A DNA stretch of 64,000 bases, from NCBI RefSeq assembly GCF_002354895.1, contig NZ_CP023439.1, positions 744,001-808,000 on the forward strand. Direction: 5' to 3'. The notes under the pieces are model-generated. The model had not been told where the DNA came from. It saw only the letters and a program-made list of their open reading frames with translations, and did no database searches. This stretch comes from Thauera sp. K11. Lineage in GTDB: Bacteria > Pseudomonadota > Gammaproteobacteria > Burkholderiales > Rhodocyclaceae. The translations under genes were made by a program, and so were the position numbers. Shown here piece after piece: positions 9,651 to 17,490 of this stretch (the first letter of the stretch is position 1; each line of letters begins with the position of its first letter).

Positions 9651-10619
9651 TTGTCCGTCAAGCAGCTATTCGCGCCGATCGCCGCCGACATGCAGGCGGT
9701 GGATGCGGTCATCCGCCAGCACCTCTATTCCGACGTCGTCCTGATCCGTCAGGTGGCGGATTACATCATCCACAGCGGCGGCAAGCGTCTGCGCCCGGCC
9801 CTGGTGCTGCTCACCGCCGGCGCAATGGGGTATCGGGGCACGCAACACCACGAACTGGCCGCAGTGGTGGAGTTCATCCACACCGCAACCCTGCTGCACG
9901 ACGACGTGGTCGATGAGTCGGACCTGCGCCGCGGCAACAAGACCGCGAACGCGATGTTCGGCAACGCCGCGTCGGTGCTGGTGGGCGATTTCATCTATAC
10001 GCGCGCGTTCCAGATGATGGTCGGCGTGGACAGCATGCACGTCATGCGCGTGCTCGCCGATGCCACCAACGTCATTGCCGAGGGGGAGGTGCTGCAACTG
10101 CTGAACTGTCACAACGCCGACGTCGGCGTCGACGACTACCTGCGCGTGATCCGCTACAAGACGGCCAAGCTGTTCGAGGCCGCCTCCCGCCTGGGCGGCA
10201 TCCTGGGCGGCGCCGACGAAGCGCAGGAATCGCGCCTGGCCGCCTTCGGCATGCACCTGGGCACGGCCTTCCAGATCATCGACGACGTGCTCGACTACTC
10301 CGCCGACGAGGCCGAGACCGGCAAGCACCTGGGCGACGACCTCGCGGAGGGCAAGCCGACGCTGCCGCTGATCCACGTCATGCTGCACGGGACCGACGGG
10401 CAGGCCGCCGTCGTGCGCAATGCGATCGAGACCGGCGGCCGCGACGATTTCGCCGAAGTGCTGGCCGCGATCGGAGCCACCGGTGCGCTCGACGAAGCAC
10501 GGCGCCAGGCCCGCGCCGAGGCCGATCTGGCGATCGAGGCGCTTTCCGCCTTGCCCCCTTCCATATTCAAGGAAGCGCTGCTACAATTGTCAGACTTTGC
10601 AGTTGAGAGAAATCACTGA
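9651..10619 (+). CDS. ispB: Octaprenyl diphosphate synthase
   Basis: This trans-polyprenyl synthase condenses farnesyl diphosphate with isopentenyl diphosphate to make the ubiquinone side chain. Both Asp-rich motifs are present: LLHDDVVDESDLRRG (first, DDxxD) and IIDDVLDY (second). SGGKRLRPALVLL and GEVLQLLN are also standard. The frame is open from 9522, but homology to 322-323-residue family members begins at a TTG codon at 9651, giving LSVKQLFAPIAADM. I therefore take the non-ATG start, although no good ribosome binding site is visible. The C-terminus LSDFAVERNH is canonical. The tRNA-Pro gene follows closely. Confidence 0.95.
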   Translation: MSVKQLFAPIAADMQAVDAVIRQHLYSDVVLIRQVADYIIHSGGKRLRPALVLLTAGAMGYRGTQHHELAAVVEFIHTATLLHDDVVDESDLRRGNKTANAMFGNAASVLVGDFIYTRAFQMMVGVDSMHVMRVLADATNVIAEGEVLQLLNCHNADVGVDDYLRVIRYKTAKLFEAASRLGGILGGADEAQESRLAAFGMHLGTAFQIIDDVLDYSADEAETGKHLGDDLAEGKPTLPLIHVMLHGTDGQAAVVRNAIETGGRDDFAEVLAAIGATGALDEARRQARAEADLAIEALSALPPSIFKEALLQLSDFAVERNH

Positions 10620-10655
10620 ATCGATTTCGGCTCGAAAAGAACAAGCAAAGCAAGT

Positions 10656-10732
10656 CGGGGAATAGCTCAGCCTGGTAGAGCACTGCGTTCGGGACGCAGG
10701 GGCCGGAGGTTCGAATCCTCTTTCCCCGACCA
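10656..10732 (+). tRNA. tRNA-Pro (anticodon CGG)
   Basis: The cloverleaf is complete. The acceptor stem CGGGGAA pairs with TTCCCCG. The D-arm contains TAGCTCAGCCTGGTAGAG, the anticodon stem CTGCG/CGCAG encloses TTCGGGA with anticodon CGG, and the T-arm is GGAGGTTCGAATCCTCT. Discriminator A and an encoded CCA complete the 77 bases. It reads the CCG proline codon. Confidence 0.97.
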
Positions 10733-10746
10733 CGAAATCCCGAAAG

Positions 10747-10778
10747 ACGCCCAAGTGAATCAATCGCTTGGGCGTTTT
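10747..10778 (+). terminator. Rho-independent terminator after tRNA-Pro
   Basis: The arms ACGCCCAAG (10747-10755) and CTTGGGCGT (10767-10775) enclose an 11-base loop, and the right arm runs into TTTTGCTTT. It lies 14 bases after the tRNA. Confidence 0.85.
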
Positions 10779-10978
10779 GCTTTGAAGCGGCATCCATGCC
10801 GGCTCAAAGCGATTCTTGCTCCGCGGTGTCCCGGGATCGTCCGCAACGATCCGCCCCGCGTCATTGCCGACATCATGACGCGGCGGCGTCAGACCTTCGG
10901 CTACGAGCATTTTGCGAGATGACGGCACGGCGATGACGGTCGACGGGTACGATCGCCAGCGGCTGGTAGGATTCGCCC

Positions 10979-12391
10979 ATGAGCCTCTACCACGATTTCG
11001 CCGACCGCACCGCAAAGCTGATCTCCGACGGCGTGCTGCGCCCCGGCGACAGGCTGCTTTCCGTCAGGCAGGCATGCAGGACCCATACGATCAGCCCGAT
11101 CACGGTGACCCAGGCTTATCACCTGCTGGAGAGCCGCGGCCTGGTCGAGGCGCGGCCGAAGTCCGGCTATTTCGTGCGTGCGCGGCTCGGCCGCAAGCTG
11201 CCCGAGCCGAACATGATCCATCCGGCCGGCGCGGCGACGGCGCTCGCGGTCAGCGATTTCATCTTCCAGATCCTCGACAGCGTGCGCGATCCGGCGATCG
11301 TCCCGTTCGGCTCGAGCTTTCCGGACCCGAGGCTCTATCCCCTGGACAAACTCGGGCGCTTTCTCGCCGGCGCGGCACGCAAACTGGACCCGCTCGCGAC
11401 CGTGACCGACCTTCCGCCCGGCAACGAGGAACTGCGGCGGCAGCTTGCGCTGCGCTATCTGGCGCACGGAGCGTCGGTTGCGCCGCAGGAGATCGTCGTC
11501 ACCTCGGGGGCGATGGAAGGGCTCAATCTCTGCCTGCAGGCGCTGACGAATCCCGGCGACCTGATCGCCATCGAATCCCCGACCTTCTATGCGGGGCTGC
11601 AGGCCAGCGAGCGCCTCGGGCTCAAGGTCATCGAGATTCCGAGCCATCCGCGCGAAGGTGTCAGCATCGGCGCGCTGGCCGATGCATTGCGCCGCCATCC
11701 GATCAAAGCTTGCCTGTTCATGCTGAACTTCTCCAACCCCACGGGCAGCCGGGTTTCGGACGGGAACAAGCGCGCCCTGGTGGCGCTGCTGAACAAGCAT
11801 CGGGTCCCGTTGATCGAGGACGACGTATACGCCGAGCTGTACTTTGGACGCGAGGCACCGCTGTGCAGCAAGGCGATGGATACGGATGGCCTGGTGCTGC
11901 ACGTGTCGTCGTTCGCGAAGAGCCTCGCCCCGGGCTACCGGGTGGGCTGGGTCGCGGCCGGGCGCTACGCCAAGGCGGTGCAGCGGCAGAAGTTCGCCAC
12001 CAGCCTGGCCACGGCGGTTCCGATCCAGATCGCGCTGGCCGACTATCTGAAGCAGGGCGGATTCGACAACCATCTGCGCCAGTTGCGCCGGCAACTCGCG
12101 GTGCAGGAAGCGCAGTTCGTGGCCGGCATCGAGGAGCACTTCCCGGCCGGCACCCGGCTGGCCCGGCCCGATGGGGGCTACTTCCTGTGGCTGGAACTGC
12201 CGCAGCAGGTCGACACGCTGCGCCTGCACGAGGAAGCGCTGTCGAGCGGCATCAGCATCGCGCCGGGGCCGATCTTCTCGGCCAAGCGGGAATTCGCCAA
12301 CTGCCTGCGGCTGAATTTCGGCCATCCCGCCACGCCCCGGCAGCGGGAAGCGCTGATCACGCTCGGCGGGCTGATCCGGCGGCAGCTATAG
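10979..12391 (+). CDS. MocR/PdxR-type GntR regulator with aminotransferase domain
   Basis: A 470-residue transcription factor: an N-terminal winged helix of the GntR family (about 1-70, DRLLSVRQACRTHTISPITV) fused to a fold-type I aminotransferase domain that binds pyridoxal phosphate. The PLP Lys sits in SSFAKSLAPGYRVGW. The Asn of LNFSNPTG, the Asp/Tyr of EDDVYAELYFG and the carboxylate-binding Arg region near LRLNFG are also present. Such proteins regulate vitamin B6 or amino-acid genes, using the aminotransferase part as ligand sensor. No obvious target gene is adjacent. Its stop codon overlaps the end of the convergent norF-like gene by six bases. Confidence 0.9.
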   Translation: MSLYHDFADRTAKLISDGVLRPGDRLLSVRQACRTHTISPITVTQAYHLLESRGLVEARPKSGYFVRARLGRKLPEPNMIHPAGAATALAVSDFIFQILDSVRDPAIVPFGSSFPDPRLYPLDKLGRFLAGAARKLDPLATVTDLPPGNEELRRQLALRYLAHGASVAPQEIVVTSGAMEGLNLCLQALTNPGDLIAIESPTFYAGLQASERLGLKVIEIPSHPREGVSIGALADALRRHPIKACLFMLNFSNPTGSRVSDGNKRALVALLNKHRVPLIEDDVYAELYFGREAPLCSKAMDTDGLVLHVSSFAKSLAPGYRVGWVAAGRYAKAVQRQKFATSLATAVPIQIALADYLKQGGFDNHLRQLRRQLAVQEAQFVAGIEEHFPAGTRLARPDGGYFLWLELPQQVDTLRLHEEALSSGISIAPGPIFSAKREFANCLRLNFGHPATPRQREALITLGGLIRRQL

Positions 12392-12694
12392 GCTCGCCCA
12401 GCGGGCGAACTCGTCGCCGAAGAAGGCGGTCAGCACGATCGCGATCGGCGCGAAGGCGACGAAGAAGCGCAGCACGTTGCGGATGAAGGGATGGGCCAGA
12501 TCCGCCTCGATGAAATGACGGGCGATCAGGCTGCCTTTCACCCAGACGATCGCGGCAACGATCAACTGTACGGCCTGTTGCCTGCCCAGGCTGTCCCCGA
12601 GCTGGACGCTCAGGAGCGTCAGGCCCACCAGCACGAGCCAGGTCGATGCCAGCGGGACGAGCGAGGTGCCGGGCTTGCGTTCGTTGGTGTTCAT
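12386..12694 (-). CDS. norF: NorF-like / cytochrome c oxidase subunit IV-type membrane protein
   Basis: A 102-residue integral membrane protein with three hydrophobic segments (about 15-35, 40-58 with a Lys, 75-95), typical of the prokaryotic subunit IV/NorF family. That family accompanies NorE-type subunit III proteins and supports nitric oxide reductase or oxidase assembly or function. It begins two bases after the stop of the upstream subunit III-like gene, so the two are co-transcribed. The end overlaps the convergent MocR gene by six bases. The sequence KGSLIARHFIEADLAHPFIRNVL matches the NorF pattern as I remember it. The symbol is by family, not proof of a Nor partner, since no norCB is in view. 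Confidence 0.72.
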   Translation of the reverse strand: MNTNERKPGTSLVPLASTWLVLVGLTLLSVQLGDSLGRQQAVQLIVAAIVWVKGSLIARHFIEADLAHPFIRNVLRFFVAFAPIAIVLTAFFGDEFARWASL

Positions 12695-12696
12695 GA

Positions 12697-13308
12697 TCAG
12701 GCCAGAACGTAGAAGAACGAGAAGATCACCAGCCAGATGATGTCGGTGGCGTGCCAGTAGCTGGCCAGCGCTTCCAGGCCGCTGTGTTCCTCCGCGGTGT
12801 AGATCCCCAGCGAATGGCGCATCAGCACCCACAGGATGCCGAGGATGCCCCAGAAGGCATGCACCATGTGGTTGATGGTCAGGTAGTAATAAACGGTGAA
12901 GAAGATTCCGGAGTCGCCGCCGATGCCATGGGCCAGGTTCCACTGGACTTCGGCGTACTTCGCCACCGGGTAGCCCAGCGCGGTGATCAGGCCCGCGACC
13001 AGCCACAGCAGCGAACTGCGCCGCTGCCCGCTGCGCAGGCGGGTCACCGAACAGGCGATGAAGAAGCTGCTGCTCACCATCAGCAGGGTGATCACCACGC
13101 CGGCCGTCTGCGACAGCCGTTCTGCCCCGGCGTGGAACGCCTCCGGAAAGTGCGCGCGGGCGACGAAGTACACGATGAACAGCACGATGAATTCGACGAA
13201 CTCGCAGCAGATGCCCACCCAGATGCCTTTGTTGCCGGGCACCCTGCCGGTGGCCGCGGGGGAGGGCGGCGCAGGCGGAGCGGGCAGGCTCATTGTGTTG
13301 GCGGTCAC
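12697..13308 (-). CDS. norE: NorE-like / haem-copper oxidase subunit III family protein
   Basis: A 203-residue polytopic membrane protein of the cytochrome c oxidase subunit III family. It has five hydrophobic helices and family signatures such as GICCEFVEFIVLFIVYF, YYYLTINHMVHAFWGI and LASYWHATDIIWLVIFSFFYVL. I choose GTG 13308 because GGAGGT lies exactly seven bases upstream; the frame is open to 13347, and a Met at 13293 is another option. It is short for a true COX III and sits without subunits I and II, so the NorE group (nitric oxide reductase accessory) fits best. It forms an operon with the norF-like gene and is divergent from the bd-type oxidase. Confidence 0.78.
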   Translation of the reverse strand: MTANTMSLPAPPAPPSPAATGRVPGNKGIWVGICCEFVEFIVLFIVYFVARAHFPEAFHAGAERLSQTAGVVITLLMVSSSFFIACSVTRLRSGQRRSSLLWLVAGLITALGYPVAKYAEVQWNLAHGIGGDSGIFFTVYYYLTINHMVHAFWGILGILWVLMRHSLGIYTAEEHSGLEALASYWHATDIIWLVIFSFFYVLA

Positions 13309-13432
13309 GATCCTCACCTCCTGGTTCCATGGTGCGATTGTGCGCACTTCGCTGCAACCGGACAGGAACAGAAGGTGCGATAGTGATCAGGCACAGCCCG
13401 CCCTGTCCGCATTCGATCTGTGCCTGTCGCAA

Positions 13433-13442
13433 ATCGTACGAT
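13433..13442. promoter_or_regulatory. Palindrome in the norE-cioA divergent spacer
   Basis: ATCGTACGAT is a perfect 10-base palindrome near the middle of the 282-base spacer between the divergent norE-like and cioA genes. I see no clear FNR, NsrR or ArcA consensus here. A regulator site is a guess from its position. Confidence 0.2.
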
Positions 13443-13590
13443 CTGAATCTGCTCCTGTCGGCTGTCCGATGATGTACTGGCGGCCATCGTCAGACCCGGA
13501 GCACACGCATGAAGCAGGCCGTCGGCAAGGTGCGGCAAGCCGGCCGGAGCTGCGATTCCAATGCTGTCTTGATCACCGGAGAAGCCTGAC

Positions 13591-15015
13591 ATGGAGAACC
13601 TCGACGCACTGCTGCTGGCGCGGATCCAGTTCGCATTCACGATTTCCTTCCACATCGTGTTCCCGGCGATCACGATCGGCCTGGCGGGCTATCTCGCCGT
13701 GCTCGAAGCGTGCTGGCTGCGCACCGGGCGCGAGGTCTTCCTCGACCTCTATCACTTCTGGTCGAAGATCTTCGCGGTCAACTTCGGCATGGGGGTGGTG
13801 TCGGGGCTGGTGATGGCCTACCAGTTCGGCACCAACTGGAGCTTCTTCTCCGACTTCGCCGGCGGCATCACCGGGCCGCTGCTGGCCTACGAGGTGCTGA
13901 CCGCCTTCTTCCTCGAGGCGGGTTTTCTCGGCGTGATGCTGTTCGGCTGGAAGCGGGTCGGCCCCGGCCTGCATTTCTTCGCCACCGTGATGGTGGCGCT
14001 CGGCACCCTGGTGTCGGCGACCTGGATCCTCGCTTCCAACAGCTGGATGCAGACGCCGGCCGGCTTCGAGATCATCGACGGGCGGGTGGTGCCGGTGGAT
14101 TGGCTGGCGGTGATCTTCAACCCCTCCTTCCCCTACCGCCTCGTCCACATGGTGCTGGCCGCCTTCATCTCGACCGCGCTGCTGGTGGCCGCGGCGGCGG
14201 CCTGGCATCTGCTGCGCGGCCGCGACAACGCGGCGATCCGCACGATGCTGTCGATGGCGATGTGGATGCTGCTGGCGGCGGCGCCGATCCAGGCGGTGGT
14301 CGGCGATTTCCACGGCCTCAACACGCTGGAGCATCAGCCGGCGAAGATCGCCGCGATGGAAGGCCACTGGGAGAACGAACCGGGCGCCGGCGTGCCACTG
14401 ATCCTGTTCGGCTGGCCCGACATGGCGCGCGAGGAGACCCGCTTCGCGGTCGAGGTCCCGCGCCTGGGCAGCCTGATCCTGACCCATTCCTGGGACGGCC
14501 AGTTTCCCGGCCTCAAGGCGTACCCGCCGGAGGACCGGCCCAATGCCACGATCGTGTTCTGGACCTTCCGCGTCATGGTCGGGCTGGGCATGCTGATGAT
14601 CCTGCTCGCCCTGTGGGCCTGGTGGGCGCGCCGGGGCGGGGCGCTGTACCGCTCGCGGCCGCTGCTGCGCCTTGCGCTGTGGATGGGGCCGAGCGGCCTG
14701 GTCGCGCTGCTCGCGGGCTGGTTCACCACCGAGGTCGGCCGCCAGCCGTGGGTCGTGTACGGCCTGCAGCGCACCGCCGACGCGGTGTCGCCGGTCGGGG
14801 CCGGGCAACTCGCGGTCAGCCTCGCCCTCTTCGTCATCGTCTATGTCGCGATCTTCGGTGCCGGCGTCGGCTATCTGCTGCGCCTGATCGGCCACGGGCC
14901 GGTGCCGCACGAAGGCGAGCATCCGCTGCCCGGCGGCCCCGGCCAGCCGCGCACGCCGGCGCGGCCGCTGTCGGCCGCCGACGACGAAACCGTCTTCACT
15001 GCCACACGGAGCTGA
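13591..15015 (+). CDS. cioA: Cytochrome bd-type ubiquinol oxidase subunit I, cyanide-insensitive (CioA) type
   Basis: This is the haem-bearing subunit of a bd-family quinol:O2 oxidase in the inner membrane. The 474 residues include about nine hydrophobic helices. The haem ligand His of ISFHIVFPAI near residue 20 and the second His in YRLVHMVLAAF are present, as is GRQPWVVYGL, the quinol-site signature. The periplasmic Q-loop is short, which places it with the cyanide-insensitive Cio group rather than E. coli CydA (~520 residues). The start ATG 13591 has GGAG a few bases upstream. It forms an operon with cioB and a small DUF2474-like gene. Confidence 0.94.
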   Translation: MENLDALLLARIQFAFTISFHIVFPAITIGLAGYLAVLEACWLRTGREVFLDLYHFWSKIFAVNFGMGVVSGLVMAYQFGTNWSFFSDFAGGITGPLLAYEVLTAFFLEAGFLGVMLFGWKRVGPGLHFFATVMVALGTLVSATWILASNSWMQTPAGFEIIDGRVVPVDWLAVIFNPSFPYRLVHMVLAAFISTALLVAAAAAWHLLRGRDNAAIRTMLSMAMWMLLAAAPIQAVVGDFHGLNTLEHQPAKIAAMEGHWENEPGAGVPLILFGWPDMAREETRFAVEVPRLGSLILTHSWDGQFPGLKAYPPEDRPNATIVFWTFRVMVGLGMLMILLALWAWWARRGGALYRSRPLLRLALWMGPSGLVALLAGWFTTEVGRQPWVVYGLQRTADAVSPVGAGQLAVSLALFVIVYVAIFGAGVGYLLRLIGHGPVPHEGEHPLPGGPGQPRTPARPLSAADDETVFTATRS

Positions 15016-15020
15016 ACGTC

Positions 15021-16028
15021 ATGGGTATCGACCTGCCGCTGATCTGGGCCGTGATCATCCTGTTCGGGGTCATGATGTACGTCGTCATGGACGGATTCGA
15101 CCTCGGCATCGGCCTGCTCTACCCCTTCCTGCCCGACAAGACCGACCGCGACGTCATGATGAACACGGTCGCCCCGGTGTGGGACGGCAACGAGACCTGG
15201 CTGGTGCTGGGCGGCGCCGGCCTGCTGGCGGCCTTCCCGCTCGCCTATTCGGTGATCCTGACCGCGTTCTACCTGCCGCTGGTGCTGATGCTGCTCGGCC
15301 TGATCTTCCGCGGCGTCGCCTTCGAGTTCCGCTTCAAGGCCGACGAGGCGCACCGCCCGTGGTGGGACAAGGCATTCATCGGCGGCTCGCTGGTGGCGAC
15401 CTTCTTCCAGGGCGTCATCCTGGGCGGCTTCATCCAGGGCATCCGCGTCGTCGACCGCGCCTATGCCGGCGGCGCCTTCGACTGGCTGACGCCGTTCTCG
15501 CTGTTCACCGGCCTGGGGCTGGTGGCAACCTATGCGCTGCTCGGCTGCACCTGGCTGATCATGAAGACCGGCGGCGAACTGCAGGCGCGCATGATCGCGC
15601 TCGCCCGCCCGCTCACCTGGACGCTGGCGGCGGTCATCGGCGTCATCAGCCTGTGGACGCCGCTCGCCCAGGAGGCGATCGCCGCACGCTGGTTCAACTG
15701 GTCCAACCTGCCGTGGTTCGCGCCGGTGCCGCTGCTGGTGCTGGCGACGGTCCGGCAGTTGCTGAGGCAGCTCGACGGCGAACCGCACGCGGCGCCCTTC
15801 GTGCTGACGCTGTTCCTCATCTTCCTCGGCTACAGCGGGCTGGGCATCAGCATCTGGCCCAACATCATTCCGCCGGCGATCTCGATCCGGGAGGCGGCGG
15901 CGCCGCCGCAGAGCATGGGCTTCGCCCTCGTCGGCGCGCTGCTGATCATCCCGCTGATCCTGATGTACACCGCCTGGGGCTACTACGTCTTCCGGGGCAA
16001 GGTCGAGCCCGGCGAGGGCTATCACTGA
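15021..16028 (+). CDS. cioB: Cytochrome bd-type ubiquinol oxidase subunit II (CioB)
   Basis: The 335-residue second subunit of the bd-type oxidase, with about eight membrane helices. Typical CydB segments include MYVVMDGFDLGIGLLYPF, NTVAPVWDGNETWLVLGG, FRGVAFEFRFK and the C-terminal PLILMYTAWGYYVFRGKV. It starts five bases after the cioA stop, and its TGA overlaps the ATG of the next small gene (ATGA), so translation of all three is probably coupled. Confidence 0.95.
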   Translation: MGIDLPLIWAVIILFGVMMYVVMDGFDLGIGLLYPFLPDKTDRDVMMNTVAPVWDGNETWLVLGGAGLLAAFPLAYSVILTAFYLPLVLMLLGLIFRGVAFEFRFKADEAHRPWWDKAFIGGSLVATFFQGVILGGFIQGIRVVDRAYAGGAFDWLTPFSLFTGLGLVATYALLGCTWLIMKTGGELQARMIALARPLTWTLAAVIGVISLWTPLAQEAIAARWFNWSNLPWFAPVPLLVLATVRQLLRQLDGEPHAAPFVLTLFLIFLGYSGLGISIWPNIIPPAISIREAAAPPQSMGFALVGALLIIPLILMYTAWGYYVFRGKVEPGEGYH

Positions 16029-16198
16029 TGGGCGGCGCAGCGCGCGAGCCGCGCCCGGCGGCCCCGCCGTCGTGCCTGCGCCGGCTCGGCTGGCTGCTCG
16101 CGATCTGGGCCGCCAGCGTGCTCGCCCTCGGCGCCGTCGCCTGGCTGATCCGCCTGCTGATGGGGCTCGCCGGCCTGGCGCTGACCCGGCCGCCCTAG
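16028..16198 (+). CDS. Small DUF2474-like membrane protein of the bd oxidase operon
   Basis: A 56-residue peptide with a basic N-terminus and a single hydrophobic stretch (RLGWLLAIWAASVLALGAVAWLIRLLM). It overlaps the cioB stop by an ATGA junction. Small one-helix proteins (CydX, CydZ or DUF2474) commonly follow cydB and stabilise the oxidase. The RLGW and W-x3-S-x2-A-L-G pattern fits DUF2474 as I remember it. Its stop TAG forms a CTAG with the stop of the convergent carboxyspermidine dehydrogenase gene. Confidence 0.75.
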   Translation: MGGAAREPRPAAPPSCLRRLGWLLAIWAASVLALGAVAWLIRLLMGLAGLALTRPP

Positions 16199-17454
16199 GC
16201 ATCCGCCGGCGCCGCCTGCGCGGCGAGCGGGACGTCGCGGCCGTTCTCGCGCACCCAGGTCTTCAGGCCCATGCCGGCCATCAGCGCGAGGAAGGGGCGC
16301 GGCGGCAGTTGCTCGACGTTGACCATGCGCCGCACGTCCCAGATGCCCCGGGCGATCAGCAGCGCCGCGGCGGCGGCGGGTACGCCCGCCGTGTAGGAGA
16401 TCGCCTGGCTGCCGATTTCCCGGTAGCTCTTTTCATGATCGCAGATGTTGTAGATGAAGATCCTGCGTTCCTTGCCGTCCCTTTCGCCGCGCACCACGTT
16501 GCCGATGCAGGTCTTGCCGGTGTAGGCGGGGGCGAGCGAGGCGGGGTCGGGCAATACCGCCTTGAGCACCTTCAGGGGTACGACTTCCTGCCCTTCGGCG
16601 GTGCGCACCGGCTGCTCCGACAGCATGCCGAGGTTCCTGAGCACGGTGAAGACGTTGATGTAGTGCTCGCTGAAGCCCATCCAGAAGCGGATGTCGGGCA
16701 CGTCCAGGTGCTGCGACAGCGAGTGCAGTTCGTCGTGGCCGGTGAGGTAGGCGGTCTGCCGGCCGACGACCGGCAGGTCCCATTCCTTGCGGTACTCGAA
16801 CATCCGGGAGGCGGTCCACTGCCGCCCCTGCCAGGACCAGACCGTGCCGGTGAACTCGCGGAAGTTCACCTCGGGGTCGAAGTTGGTGGCGAAGTAGCGG
16901 TCGTGGCGGCCGGCGTTGATGTCGACGATGTCGATGGAATCCACGCGGTCGAAATAGTCGTCGCAGGCGAGGCGGGCATAGGCGTTGACCACGCCGGGAT
17001 CGAAGCCCGCGCCGAGGATGGCCGTCACGCCCGCGGCCGCGCAGGCTTCGCGCCGCTTCCATTCATGGTTGGCGTACCAGGGCGGGGTCTCGCAGATCCT
17101 GTCCGGCTCCTCGTGGATGGCGGTGTCGACGTAGGCCGCGCCGGTGCGCAGGCAGGCTTGCAGCACCGACATGTTGAGGAAGGCCGAGCCCACGTTGATC
17201 ACGATGCGCGCCTCGGTGGCGCGGATGAGCGCCTCGGTGGCGGCCACGTCCATGGCGTCCAGGGCGTGGGCGCGCAGCACGCCCGGGCGCTGCAGGCTGC
17301 CCCTGGTGTGCACCGATTCGATGATCGCCTGGCACTTGCCGGGCGTGCGCGACGCGATGTGGATGTCGCCCAGCAGGGCGTTGTTCTGCGCGCACTTGTG
17401 CGCGACCACGTGCGCCACGCCGCCGGCGCCGATGATGAGGACGTTGGATTTCAT
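16195..17454 (-). CDS. Carboxynorspermidine/carboxyspermidine dehydrogenase (saccharopine dehydrogenase family)
   Basis: A 419-residue NADPH-dependent enzyme that condenses aspartate semialdehyde with putrescine or diaminopropane to carboxy(nor)spermidine. A Rossmann loop opens the protein (VLIIGAGGVAHVVAHKCAQN). Family marks follow: VINVGSAFLNMSVLQACL, YVDTAIHEEPDRI, ILGAGFDPGVVNAYARLA and DINAGRHDRYFATNFDPEVN. It lies 36 bases downstream of the matching decarboxylase gene nspC, so the pair forms the alternative spermidine pathway that does not use S-adenosylmethionine decarboxylase. It ends head-on with the DUF2474-like gene. Confidence 0.93.
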   Translation of the reverse strand: MKSNVLIIGAGGVAHVVAHKCAQNNALLGDIHIASRTPGKCQAIIESVHTRGSLQRPGVLRAHALDAMDVAATEALIRATEARIVINVGSAFLNMSVLQACLRTGAAYVDTAIHEEPDRICETPPWYANHEWKRREACAAAGVTAILGAGFDPGVVNAYARLACDDYFDRVDSIDIVDINAGRHDRYFATNFDPEVNFREFTGTVWSWQGRQWTASRMFEYRKEWDLPVVGRQTAYLTGHDELHSLSQHLDVPDIRFWMGFSEHYINVFTVLRNLGMLSEQPVRTAEGQEVVPLKVLKAVLPDPASLAPAYTGKTCIGNVVRGERDGKERRIFIYNICDHEKSYREIGSQAISYTAGVPAAAAALLIARGIWDVRRMVNVEQLPPRPFLALMAGMGLKTWVRENGRDVPLAAQAAPADA

Positions 17455-17490
17455 CTGGCTGCTCCCGTCGATGGAATGCCCGGCTTGCGC

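Noticed and set aside
13309..13590. An FNR or NsrR box in the norE-cioA spacer
   Set aside because: I found no TTGAT-N4-ATCAA or AAGATGCATT-type match, only an unassigned 10-base palindrome.
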